DNA from: Polytrichum commune
Lineage: Eukaryota; Streptophyta; Polytrichopsida; Polytrichales; Polytrichaceae
Reading direction: 5' to 3'
Length of the DNA stretch: 64,000 nt
Assembly: GCA_950295325.1 (NCBI GenBank)
Contig: OX485803.1
Location: 62,637,554-62,701,553, forward strand
Notes under the pieces: generated by a model
The model's database searches: none
What the model saw: only the letters and a program-made list of their open reading frames with translations
What the model was told of the DNA's origin: nothing
Made by a program: the position numbers and the translations under genes
Shown here: in pieces, positions 35,601 to 48,000 of the stretch
Layout of the letters: the number at the start of each line of letters is the position of its first letter
Position numbering within the stretch: position 1 is the first letter of the stretch

Positions 35601-36984
35601 CTAACAACTTCTGATCTAACATTGCAGGGCCCACTCAACCATCTGTGTATCAACATGACAACCATCCATGTCTCTATCAGTTCCGGGTAAACCTCCTCAA
35701 TGAACAAGGAGAACCGACCGCTAGTTACAGATGAACTGGTTGAGTTTGAGAGATAACCAGTTGAAGTTCAAGGCTTCAGGAAAATTATGTATCATTTTAG
35801 AGGACTTTAGAGAACATGCCTCAAATTATTAAGAAAAAAACCAAGAGATGTCAACATGTAACCGGTTGGATTTGAAAACACGGGGATCTCGACCGAGTAT
35901 GCCCAAAATTCTCTCTAGACACTGAACTTCCCCCACAATAACTACGGGAACCTCACAGAGCAGCGTGTCTTGATCACATCCATCACTATATTCGTTAATT
36001 AGAGACTTTGGAAAGTCTCAAAATAAATGCAAATAGTTTGATATCCGGTCCAATTTCTTATTGTGATGACATGTATTTGTGCCAAATTGGTTAGTGTTGT
36101 CCACGCGAAACGCTTTATGAAGTCACATTGAGTATATATTTTTTGTTCTTCTTGTTCTTTATTTGAAAATCATGTCCTTAAATAATCTCAAAATCATGAA
36201 AAAGTCTCCAATTACCGAATATAGTCATACATTATAAAATGGAAGTTTTGTTGCAACTGTGTCGTCACTTGTATCTTGGCTTGTCTTATTTATTTCAAGC
36301 AATGCACTATTGTAGTGTTTTCATTTTTATATGAGAAAATGATCAATTTGATATAGTGTGGCCAATAGCAAATTTATGAAATGCATATAGCACCAAGTGG
36401 GAGTGGTTTTATGGCATTGATGCATAAGGTATGTGGGTGTTATTTGAATCATTTTTCATGTTCTCCAACTTCTACTAATTAAATTTACACAACCAATCAA
36501 TCTACGGATGATGATGATGTTGTTCTAAGTGATACCCTTGATGTCTTTGACATTCAAGATGTCTCTATACAATCTAGCCAACAAGTTTCTTAAGATGATA
36601 ATGATGTTACGCAACCCAATCTACTAGAAAACATGCTAGAGATGTCCTAACAAAAGAATTCATTTCCATTAAATCTTCATCCAAATCACAAAGATTTCTA
36701 GGTCCTGCAAAACATTTCCCTTCTACTTCCAACATTATCCATCGTGATGCTTAAATTCTTTGTCTTCAACTCATATCAAGGGATGACAATTATTTTTTTG
36801 GAGCTTAACCTCAATGATACAGTGGCCAATATGCAGAAGACTTTCAACGCCACCAAAAAATAGCCTTTGACATATCATGAAATGTCTTCATTTATTGATA
36901 TGATAACTTTTATATTTCTATGAATATCATATTCATCATCTCAAGTCTTCTTTGTATTCATTTTTATAACCATCTTTTGATGAA
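32656..36984. other. Long intergenic stretch without recognised genes
   Basis: Contains a dispersed repeat relative at 34585-34720 and a foldback-arm copy at 35690-35930. Short ORFs (for example 33845-34126, with repeated Cys/Met words) have no recognisable domain. From about 36490 decayed coding sequence may belong to the 5' part of the methyltransferase-like pseudogene. Confidence 0.45.
35690..35930. repeat. Third copy of the 18305-18955 foldback arm
   Basis: Shares gttacagatgaactggttga, aagttcaaggcttcagga and atgtcaacatgtaaccggtt with the arms at 18.3-18.9 kb. Only one arm is seen here. Confidence 0.6.
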
Positions 36985-38326
36985 TGATTTGCCCTTGTGC
37001 AAATTAGTCGTGGCCATAAGGCCTACTTTCATGAAAATCACGTGACTCAACCTTCTGTAGATCTTGTTATTGCAGACATATCCAAGGGTCTGCCAGTTCT
37101 TGAACTGTGTGATCCTAATTATGTGATTCCTCATTGGAATGCCAAAAATGTTGATTCCATTCAATTCATTTTTTATTTTGCAAGAAATATTTCCACAATG
37201 ATGAAGCCTTTTTGGTTTCTCAACCTCTTCAATCTATGAAGCTTTTTATGTCATATCTCAAATTGACTTGTCTCAAAAAAAAATTGTTCAGGATATTATG
37301 CTACAATGGAGTGATCTCACTCATCTAATTCTTTTCAATCAGAAGGTACTATATTCATTTTCACATCTTCGATCGTATTTTTCCTTCATTATTTCTATTT
37401 CATATCATACATAAATAATTCAATGTTTTTTTTGTAGACCCAATATTTTGTTGCCATTTAGCACATCCATGCCACTTCTAAAATGATGATATGAAATCTT
37501 TTTTTTCAACTTCATACTGACAAAGACCTTGTTAGAATTGATTTTAATCCTATTTTTGGTTTATTCATTCCAAATTTCATTGACAAAAATAATCTAACTA
37601 TGCTTTCTGATGGTGTTACTTCATGGAGAGGTGCTCGGGAGAAAAACTCCATATATATGCAAATGCTTATTGAAGCATGTTCTGCTTTGGGTAGTAGGAT
37701 AGTTGATTTGACTGTTGGAACATGTATCAATTTCTACAAACTGGTTTTCTCATATTTCCTTTCTCTTCAAATTTCTTTGCAATTTTTTTTCTCAAACATA
37801 CATCATATATTATACATCATTTTTCTTCAATCATTTTATAAAGTTTTTTTCTCACAGGTGCTGCACTTCATATGTGTCAAGCATCGGGTCAGCATTTCTT
37901 GGGGTTTGAGGAGGACATCAATTTATTCAATGATGTTCTTAAACCCTTGTTGGAAGGCCCATCTACACAGACGTGCAAAATCCTAAGAATGACAATGACA
38001 ATGACAATTATGAGGGTATTGAGCTCGATGAATTTTGTGCGTAAGTTAGTCAATAGCTTTATTTTTATTGTTTATTTCATTTTTTTGTTAATCATAATTT
38101 TTCACAAAAGTTGATTATAATTTCTTGTTTCCAGGACTATTTGTTATGCAACTTCTTCCTTTCACTCAGATTTGTGGTTGAGTCCCTCTCAATCTTTTAC
38201 ACTCCCCCCTCGGCAAGAAAATATGGCAAGAGCTTTAGCATCTAGACCTGATAAAGTTTACTACAATCAGATTAAATATGATGTTCGAGTTAAACAATAT
38301 CTTGATTTCTCCCCTCATGAGTGTTG
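36985..38326 (+). pseudogene. Beta-class (N6-adenine/N4-cytosine) DNA methyltransferase-like gene, decayed
   Basis: Probable exons are about 36997-37341, 37440-37720, 37859-38041 and 38134-38326. Exon 1 reads SVDLVIADISKGLPVLE, placed where beta-class methylases carry the catalytic DPPY (here DISK, so degenerate). Exon 2 ends SALGSRIVDLTVGT and exon 3 continues AALHMC..GQHFLGFEED, matching the AdoMet-binding motif I region (DPFxGxGT, then GRxxxGxE). Motif IV before motif I is the beta-class order (PF01555-like). Breaks: a frameshift near 37238, stops at the start of exon 2, and the Gly codon at the exon 2/3 join lost. Classification is by motif order; no such gene is commonly described in plants. 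Confidence 0.5.
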
Positions 38327-38965
38327 AAAATCAAGTACTTCTTCTTACAACACCAGTAATCATCAATAAATGAATGATATTTAGTCATCTAATATATATA
38401 TAGATTGTTAACGTGGTACTATATGCATTATACTTAACTTTATTTTGAATAATATGTACCTTTGGTTGTGTTTGGAAACACAACCTTATTTAAATAAAGA
38501 TTGCAATAGATATTATTTTCTTGTTTTTTTTATATGATCTTCTTGATGCTCAATGATTCATGTTGTTAAACTTTGCACATTCTTGAATTCAATTGACAAT
38601 GTATATTAATTCTCTTACTTCCTCTTTGGAATTTTATATGTGTGATTATCTTAATTTGATTGAATCTTCCTTGTTGTTATTACATCGTTATTGAAAATGA
38701 ATTTCCAACATGCATAGTTTGTGCATCATTGATATTGAAGGTGGTTTGCATATTTGAAATTCAGAGCCTTGTAATGTTGAGGAGAAAATTAGAGGTTATT
38801 TTTCAAAAGAATTCAAATGAATAATATTATGATTGCACGGTGATAGAGCACATTGTTGTAAATAAAATGTTTTGGGAGAGGATGCAAGAATCCACAGTAA
38901 TAGGCCCCCATAATGGTGCCTTGTAATAAAGCACGCTCACATAACATCGCTCTACGCTCTGGGCT
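38327..38965. other. No recognisable feature
   Basis: AT-rich spacer ending in short repeats (ctctacgctctgggct) that resemble words at 120-160 near the window start. Confidence 0.4.
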
Positions 38966-39211
38966 GGCTGGGGATTCGTGGCACTCACTAAAAATCATCC
39001 ATCCAAGATATCGTGGATGAAGTGGCTCCAATTAAAAAAGCCCCCCTATGGGGTTGAGGGCCGATTCATTCGAATGTGATGTCACTAGACTAATTCGGGG
39101 CCTTTGACTCTATTTCCGAAATCAAATTGCCCAAAAATAGCCATTTAGATGATTCCTGTGTTTTTTTCATCCACACGGATGATTTTTAGTGAGTGCCACG
39201 AATCCCCCGCC
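38966..39211. mobile_element. Mutator-like MITE (ggctggggattcgtggcact TIR)
   Basis: 246 bp. The first 35 bp and last 35 bp are inverted copies containing ggattcgtggcactcact. Perfect 9-bp target duplications ctctgggct flank it (38957 and 39212), as for Mutator-like elements. No coding capacity. Confidence 0.9.
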
Positions 39212-39710
39212 CTCTGGGCTCTAAGCTCTACGCTCACATCTTTGCATTCCTCTTTGTAGAGCAATGTGTCATGCCATATATGGTCGGACACTAAATGTTC
39301 GGACACTAAATGTACATCTTACTAAAAATACTGCAATATTAATCACCCTTGGAAAACATAACACCTTGAAACAATTATGATTTTGATGTCCACAACATCA
39401 ATGAAAAAATTGGAACAAATGTGTAATCAATCGAAGGAAAAATACCAATCCACAAACTTTCATTCTCTAACAAAATCATATTCAATGCTCTCAATCTCTA
39501 GATCCAATTTTAGTGTCATCCTCTTGTAGGCAATTGTCAATTTGTGTCTTGGAGGTAAATAGGCCTCACACAAATACCCCTCAACCACACATGGTGCACA
39601 AAACTCCCAAGGGTGGACTCTTCATACCATGTACAAACTAATGTGAGCGTGAGAAGAGGTATTAGCATTAGCATACATAGTATGCATAACGGAGAGGCAT
39701 TGATTTTCTC
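39212..39710. other. Spacer between two elements of the same TIR family
   Basis: AT-rich with no recognised gene; an ORF on the minus strand at 39537-39767 has no domain. Confidence 0.4.
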
Positions 39711-40013
39711 GGCCAGGGATTCGTGGCACTCATGTATTCTCATTAGTGAGAGTTCATTCATCTTCACACATGAGATGAACCACTTTAGACACTTTCATAC
39801 GTCGTCGGCTCCTTGTCTCAAGGGTTTCAAAAATACCAAATTTTAGTAGTTTTAAAAATCCTAGTCTAATCTAATACTTAAGGCACCAATATAAAGGGGT
39901 ATAGACATAAAAAAATAAATAATGCCTCATATAGAAGCAAGTGGGGGCATCATGTGTTGCCAACCTATCACTATTAATCCAGTTATTGTTAAGAAAAATT
40001 AACATGGGCGAAC

Positions 40014-40400
40014 GTTAAATACCCCCTCACTAACTTTTGGAGGTAACAAATCCGGGATGGGGCAACCCTCAGAAATTTTCTAAACCCGACCGAAAATTGT
40101 TGTCCGCCTTGCCCAACTTCGAAAAAAACATTGCCTTTGCATTCTTGAAGGCCGCTTGACTACAAATCCCATATTGAGTGCACTTCACCTTCAAGGTCTA
40201 AAATCCAATATATATGTGCACTTCCAATTAGCAAATAAGCAATTGATTGGGATTTCATTCCGGAAGTGAAATCATCAATGAAGCACGTAATTAACTTGGA
40301 GGTCAAAAACATCACAAAATCCTCATTAACATTGAGGTTATAATTTTATGACTTACCATTTCAAATTATATGTCATTCTAATGATAGATTAGTGCAAGTG
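40014..40400. repeat. Diverged single arm of the gacgttaaatacccccc element family
   Basis: Resembles the left arm of the element at 40972 (gaacgttaaataccccct, cccgaccgaaaattg, cccatattgagtgcactt and onward) but more diverged, with no matching right arm found. Confidence 0.6.
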
Positions 40401-41415
40401 TTCATAAGATGACAAAAATAAAACAATGAAGATAGAATATAAAATATAGAAAAAAAATTATATAAATATCAATTCTATTTTTTAGGTAATATAATATAAG
40501 GTATAAATAAATGATATGCTATTTGGAATTAGACTTGTGGGACAACGTTATGGATGGGGTATACTCAAAAAATCATAAGTTTCTGACAATAGCTTATCTA
40601 AATTATTGTAATAATTTATCCTCGTCACATGGTGTATATTAGTTATTTTAAAGTAAATTTTATTATATAATGATAATAACATTAATAATAATAATATTGA
40701 ATTTCTTTTTTTAGTTCACCAATTTATCATAAGGTGATATATATTATTTTGACATATTACAAATGTTTGATCAATCACACCCATGCAAAATAAATGAATT
40801 ATGAACAAAAAAAATGTTCATGACAACACATCATAATTATATATTGCACATGTTGATATCTTGCGATATTTATCAAAATAACCATGTGGAATTCAAAGCC
40901 ACATCATGGCCTTGGAAACAACTCATGGGAGGTTAGAAAATAGACTTAGAGCATCCAAGGCCATATCATTGAGGGGACGTTAAATATCCCCCCACAAACT
41001 TTTCGGGGGGGGGGAATATTCTATCAGGGACAGCTGCATGTCAACTTTTCTGCACCCGACCGAAAATTGCTCCCCGCCCGCCCGACTTCGAAAAAATTAT
41101 TGTACTTGCATTTTTGAAGGCTACTTGTCCATAAATCCCATATTGAGTGCACTTCATTTTCAAGGTCTCAAATCCAATATATATGTTCACTTCCATTGAG
41201 TAAATAAGCAATTGAATAGATTTCATTTTCAAAGTGAAACCGCCAATAAAGCATGTAATTAACTTGGAAGTCAAAAATATTACAAAATCCTCATTAGCAC
41301 TGAGGTTATAATCTTTGTCACTTACAATTGAAAAGGACTTTGTCATTCTAAAATGAAACTAAAATTAATTAAAAACTTAATATCTTAATATATATTATAT
41401 ATGTATTATATATTT

Positions 41416-42313
41416 AATACCTTCTACTATTACAAAGTTTTCATACGCATTTAAACTAGTTAAGTAAGATTGAATGCGTTAGTTGAAGTTAGTTGCATTC
41501 AATCTTATTTAACTAGTTTAAATGCGTATGAAAACTTTGTAATAGTTGAAGGTGGGGCCATTCACGGTTGGGGTACTACTTTTGGCCGTCTAACAGAAAA
41601 CGGACATTTTTGGATAACTTCACATGCTTGGTATGCTTAGATTTGTATTGTGAAGCATATTTTGGATCATACCTACATTTCATACTCCATATCGAGTACA
41701 CTAACAAAGTTAATTTAGAAGGAATAGGGTCATCTAAGATATCTTTTTGATTCCTTAAAGGACATTCAGGAGTGCTGTCTTAATTGTTCACCTTAGGATC
41801 AAGGAATGAAAAGGACAACAAGAATCAATCGAAACGATCCCAAATTTTTTCCTCACACTCATCGTTCAAGTGTGTACCAATAGAACCAAATATGTATTGA
41901 ATAGCAATTGCCCAACTTTACATGTGGCACCAAACATGTCCAAATATACATATACTCACGGCCACACGTAAAAGGAACGTCTAGTATTAGAATTGGACAA
42001 AAAAAATTATATGAATGGACACATGACACTTTTACCAAGGTACCAAGATACAGAACATGAAATAATTGACCACCAATGCACACCTAAATAGAAAAAAAAT
42101 GCCACTGATGTGGCCTAGGGTTTAGGGTTTAGGTTGATTATTAAATAATAATAAAAATCTTTCTTGATAAAGCTTATAAACTATCTACTTATTTATGTAA
42201 AATTTATTGATGAAATAATAGTAAATCATGATAAAAACCAAGATCAATGCGACAAAGTCCTTAAGTCTTTTGTCCCAAAAGTAGTATCCCAACCGTGAAT
42301 GGCCCCAGGTATT
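41416..42313. mobile_element. Palindromic MITE (aataccttctactattac), split by a later insertion
   Basis: A palindrome of about 140 bp (arms around gttagttgaagttagtt) whose right end gaaggt/attaaa is interrupted by the 753-bp element at 41554. A complete copy lies at 42377-42517. Confidence 0.7.
41554..42306. mobile_element. 753-bp element with TIR ggggccattcacggttgggg
   Basis: About 32 bp inverted termini (ggggccattcacggttgggg and onward; right end aaccgtgaatggcccc). Flanked by aggt at 41550 and 42307, a 4-bp target duplication inside the palindromic MITE. Innermost and therefore youngest layer of the nest. No coding capacity recognised. Confidence 0.75.
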
Positions 42314-42376
42314 AAAATTTTTATTTTTATTTTTATTTTTAAATATGATCTATAATCTAATATTTAATATATATTT

Positions 42377-42517
42377 AATACCTTCTACTATTACAAAGTT
42401 TTCCTACGTATTTAAACTAGTTAAGTAAGATTGAATGTGTTAGTTGAAGTTAGTTGCATTCAATCTTATTTAACTAGTTTAAATGCGTATGAAAACTTTG
42501 CAATAGTAGAAGGTATT
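42377..42517. mobile_element. Complete copy of the palindromic MITE
   Basis: Begins aataccttctactattac and ends with its complement. Nearly identical to the copy at 41416 apart from single-base changes. Confidence 0.8.
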
Positions 42518-42518
42518 G

Positions 42519-42549
<31 letters not shown>

Positions 42550-43159
42550 TATTTTTTTAAAGTTTTTAATTAATTTTAATTTCATTTTAGAATGACAAAG
42601 TCCTTTTCAATTGTAAGTGACAAAGATTATAACCTCAGTGCTAATGAGGATTTTGTAATATTTTTTACTTCCAAGTTAATTACATGCTTTATTGGCGGTT
42701 TCACTTTGAAAATGAAATCTATTCAATTGCTTATTTACTCAATGAAAGTGAACATATATATCGGATTTGAGATCTTGAAAATGAAGTGCACTCAATATGG
42801 GATTTATGGACAAGTAGCCTTAAAAAATGCAAGTACAATAGTTTTTTTGAAGTCGGGCGGGCGGGCAGCAGTTTTCGGTCGGGTGTAGAAAAGTTGACGG
42901 GTGGCTGCCCCTGACAAAATATTCCCCCCCCCCCCCCGAAAAGTTCGCGGGGGGGTATTTATTAACGTCCCCCATATCATTGCCCCTTGCCAACTAATTA
43001 ATATTTACAAAATAGCTATGAGGGAGAAAATAGGTCTTACATGCCAACTCGGAGGCGTTTCACTAAAGTAAGCTCCATCCGAGCTTCTTGATGGACTCAT
43101 CCGATTTTTGTTACCGGATGACTTTACTTGAGTGCCACGAATCCCCGGCCGATTTTCTC

Positions 43160-45049
43160 TAGTGTGTACATTTAAAAAGGTGATAAAGAGTTTTAAGTAA
43201 AGGTAGATGTACAAAAGGGTGCACTAAGGTTTACAGAGAAATTTAACAATAGATGTGTTAGTTTCATTCATTATTGTTACATGGTAATAGTCCTCGATGA
43301 CTACCCTATTCATTCTTGGTAGGGTTTGCATTAGGGTTCTAGGTATTAACAAATTGGAGGCTCTTGGAGTGCACATGGACTCCATTGACTTTTTCTTCCC
43401 ATATTAAGGCTAAGTTATTGTGCTCAAACTTTGTTTTGTTTGATGCAATCAGTGAATTAATTTGCGATGAATGACAAAATGTTCAATGACTTTTTGATTG
43501 GAAAATGAAAGTGGATTTTATATGCAATAAAGGCATATTCAATCCAAGATTTATAAATTTTATATGTACTGGAGGCATTTATCACACTAATTTGAAAAGC
43601 TCATATAAATACATGAGTCCATTTTCTAGCCTAATATAAGTATGTATACAATTGATTTCTCTAAAAAAATCTTATATATAGGGGGTTTTAATTTTATCGT
43701 GACCCACGCACGTCATTTAAGTTTCCACTAAAGAGTGCAAACTCCATGGAAAAATCCTATATTGGTTGCTTTTTAGTCTTAGCTATGAGGGCACGAGGAG
43801 CTTCATTAACAAAAACCGATGGTAAGGTAGATGAGTAGTAAGGGATTTGGGGATGGGACAAAAACTATCCAACATTCATTGCTTGGTAGATAAAACCATG
43901 AACATGTGTGAAAGCTACTTAACTAAAACCTACTCAAAAATCTCCGGAGCAAGTTCTTGTAGGTGCATTGGGATAGCCGGATGCCTCCCCTATAACCAAG
44001 GGAGCTTTACCCGGGTTTTAGGAAAGACTTTGGTTATTTGGTAAAGTCAAGTGGGGACGGGGCATAAGGGTGGGTTTTTATGTTGGCCGCTCGTCCAATA
44101 GATTCTAGTGGGAGTATGGACAAACTCATCCAAATGTAGATGGAATCTAGTGGGGTAGGGTTCGTATGTGCCAACTAGCTACTCTCAACTTCTCAAATCT
44201 AGGCCCACCTAATAACCTCCTCCTCCTCCAAGTTACTAGGATAAAATTCTAGACCATCGGTCTTCAAATCCTTTGATGACCGACACTTGTAAGTTTAAAA
44301 GTGCCTTTGTGGGTGCATGGAAGTCTAGCGGCCCATGGCTATCTACATTCTAATAAGCCATAAGAATATCGTTGGTTGATGGCGTGTGCTTATCTACATG
44401 AGAACACCTCCAACCCACTATTATCTAGAATCTAGTGGGCAAGTGACCTACATGGAAACTCACCTTGAATGCCATAAAACTTGTGCACTTCACCTTGTAC
44501 GATACCTAAAGCATCGGACTACCAATCAATCAACTTTCCTCTCATGAGAAGTCTAACTTGGTCTCCAAAGGTTGACATGACGTACAAGGTTGACATGACT
44601 CTACTCCAAGTCTCCAGATAGGGAAGCCACTACCCTATTTGTAACTTAAATCCCATTCAGGAGCCGTACGGAATGTTCATTCCTATACCCAAAAAAAATG
44701 TTTTAATAAAAATAAAAAATGAATAAAACGATTTTTGTTACTTAGCCATTCTCTAGACTTTCGGTGCAGGAGAAAATAAAAGGCCATAGTCTTCGTAGCC
44801 CTTCATGTTTTTTTTCCCACAAATTGAAAGCCCATCAGACTCTTCAAATTTCATTCTTATGGTCTAGGTATGCAACATCACAAGAATGATTAGGAAGGAC
44901 TGTGAGATCTTTGACACCTATGACTCAAGGCTGGACATACATAAGACTTATATAACCTCCTCTTAGCCTGATGATTCTCATAGTAAGTTAGATGCAAGTG
45001 TTTGAGATTTGAGAGTGTGAATCGATTGCTCATTAGTATAATACTAGCA
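43160..45049. other. No recognisable gene
   Basis: AT-rich spacer. A 65-codon ORF at 43847-44044 has no recognisable domain. Possibly decayed element sequence. Confidence 0.4.
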
Positions 45050-48000
45050 AACCCACCCCATCTTAAACGAAATCCGAAACCACCAAAATGTGCAAATCCC
45101 ACATCCACCTATAACAATCACCTCCCTAAACGAATGGATTGACGTCATAGCTGTTATAGCTAAAACTACCAATAAAGAAGCCAGGAAAATCATCACAAAA
45201 TACACTAAAGATTGTATTCTAAAAGCTGTATCAAAATACCGTCAAATGTATGAAAAAAACCCCAAGAAAATAAACAGGAAAGTCTTCAAACATTCCGAAA
45301 CCTCACCCCTCAACTCCATCACTGATAGACAAAATAATATCCTTACTAGCCCTGAAGATATTGCAAAAGAAATATATATTCAACAGTCCATTAGTAACCG
45401 CCCAACAGTACCCACATGCCACTATCAAAACACCCACCTACCGCACTGTACATATGACGTTAGGCAATATCCATGGCATGACTTAGAAGGATTCACAATT
45501 GACCAACGTGGAGAACCCGAAACCCCTCTACACACATACTTCGACCAAAAAACATACGACTTCTGCCTTAAAAACCTAAGAAATAACAAAGCCCCAGGCC
45601 CAGACAAAAAATCCCTAATTCAATTCTAAAAAATATGCCCCCACGTTTTTACAAATTATTCTTTCTATTTTTTAAACATTGCTACAAGCAAAAACAAATC
45701 CCCCCATCATGGAAAACTAGTCTAACAATTCTACTATATAAGAAAGGTGACCCATCACAACTTACTAACCATAAACCTATTGCACTAGCTAACACCATAT
45801 ATAAAATATATACAAGCACATTAACCTCCATCCTCTCTGCTTATGGTGAAAAACATCAAATATTGCATGACAGCCAAAAAAAATTCAGAGCAGAAAGAGG
45901 AACATCCAGACAACTTCAACTACTCATTGCAGCGTTAGAAGATGCAAGACTCACACACCAAGATATATATATTCTCTACATTGACTTCAAGAACGCTTTC
46001 GTCTCCATTAACCATCCAAGGTTTTTAGCAATAATAAAATATCTGGGATATCCAACCGACGCCATAAACCTCATTGGAAACATATACTCACAATCCTCCA
46101 CTATATTTCTAGGAGAACACTTCAGTAAAACCCTACATATTGTCATTCAAAGAGGTACAATACAAGGAGATACCCTCAGCCCATACCTATTTATAATATT
46201 TCTAGAACCCCTCCTTAGATGGCTACAACAAGGCGATTATGGATAGACCTTTGGAACATCCAAAGTTAAAATTTCATCCGCAGTATATACTGATGATCTA
46301 GCAGCAATTGCTAACAAATTAAAATTACTACAAACACAACTAAATAAACTAGACAAATTCAGCGAATGGGTAGGAATGGACTTCGGAATACCTAAATGCG
46401 CAGTGACCGGATGCCCTAATAAATCTAGAATGAATTCCATAACATTCAAAGCCTTGATCCAATCTACCAATATAAATTATAGAAATCAACCATTACCAGT
46501 TTTAGACCAACACGAACCATACACTTATCTTGGAATAAATCTTGCACCATCACTTAAATAGAAAACACAAATAGACACCACCACAACTAAAGTCATCAAA
46601 CAATGCCAAACTCTCATAGCATGCCCAGCCACTATGAAACAAAAAATCAACATGGCAGATACAGTCATACGTGCTGGAATAGCATATAGCTTCTACGCAG
46701 TACCATATTCTATCCCGGCTATTAAAAAAACTTGATAAAAAAATTATAGCACTCCACAAAACAATATGTGGACTACCAAAATGCACATCCAATATTGCTA
46801 CACAACTCCCACATGATCTATTCGGAATTGAAGCATTCTCATGACAAAATGCCTACTTGCGCTGTATCGGGGAACAACTACAAAACGCCCTCAATGATAA
46901 AAGGCGTCTTGGAAAAATCTACTATGGCTTAACACAATTTATACTTGCAAAATTTGGGGGCTCTAAAGAAATAACCCACATTAAATACCACCACTCTGTT
47001 AGATCACCTATCACTAGAACGTTATTCCTACTCAAACATGAAGCTGGAGTCCACCTAAAAAGTACCATAGATAGCTTCCTATTAAATTCATCCCCACTTG
47101 AAATTGTATGGATGAAAGAAGCACAAAATTTACAAGGCCTAAACTCCAACACTTCACTTAAACTACTACAAAAACTCCTATTACACAACACAATTAAATT
47201 ATAATAAATAACCCTGCCAAATGGTACTACCTTAATGAATCCGGATGACTTTAAAATATATCATTTCTATCCTACAAAACTCATCAAAAGTGCATTAAAC
47301 ATCGCCAATCAATTATTCTGTCACCCATCATGTCACCAAGAATGTCACCTGTCATGCCAACACCACTACCCCCCACGAACCCTAAAAAACGACTACATAA
47401 TAATAAGCCACACCATCCTCCCTCAACATCCAACCCCCCCCCCCCATACACCCCCGAACCCTCCCAACCCCCACCTACCCCGCTCCCAATAATATGCTTA
47501 AAAACCCCCGATAATTTCCCATACACATAATACTCGACCACAAACAACGACAATTCACCAATCCTAACGGGATTAAAAGAAAAGACACATCATACCTATG
47601 CCAATGGACTATGCCTAATAATAACACATACAACAAATGGCGAACCCAAAGATATTTATTCCCTTACTGCGATACCAATACCAATCATCACAACACCGAA
47701 CTACTTACCCAATACTATACGAAAAGACAACATAAACACTTCCCAAACATTATCAAGGCCTACTTCTCCAGATGACAACAAAGAGATACTAGATACGTTA
47801 CCCCTGCCACAATAATCCCACTAGCACATATTTCTATTAATGAATGTAATCCAAAAAGTGACATCGAAACAAATACTAACACTATCCAAACACAATTCGA
47901 CGTCGCTCATATATACGAAGACAATAGACGATACCTCATCACCATCCCAAAAACTAGACTATTGTGGCCATGGAAACAATACCAACAAGCAAAAAATACC

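Larger units (their letters stand above)
40972..42972. mobile_element. Long-TIR element nested in the 3.44-kb element
   Basis: 2001 bp flanked by perfect 10-bp repeats catatcattg (40962 and 42973; 9-10 bp duplication). Outer inverted arms of about 390 bp (40972-41365 and 42575-42972) begin ggggacgttaaatatccccc. Each arm contains a similar ORF (MTKSFSIVSDKDYNLSANED) in opposite orientation. This is a mirror effect of the inverted arms, although the arms may have been coding-derived once. Long TIRs with a 9-10 bp duplication suggest Mutator-like or foldback type. Confidence 0.85.
39711..43150. mobile_element. Mutator-like element of 3.44 kb carrying nested insertions
   Basis: Starts ggccagggattcgtggcact and ends with the complement (gagtgccacgaatccccggc plus c). 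Perfect 9-bp duplications gattttctc lie at 39702 and 43151. It shares TIRs with the small element at 38966-39211. Most of the length is a later nested element (40972-42972). Its own sequence (39711-40971 and 42973-43150) has no transposase, so it is non-autonomous. Confidence 0.88.

Noticed and set aside
41041-42888. Two similar ORFs (MTKSFSIVSDKDYN) as a gene pair
   Set aside because: They lie in the inverted arms of one transposable element and mirror each other; no flanking gene structure.
47284-47553. Gly/Val-rich and Pro-rich ORFs around 47300-47530
   Set aside because: Low-complexity C-rich part of the decayed LINE; shadows on both strands.
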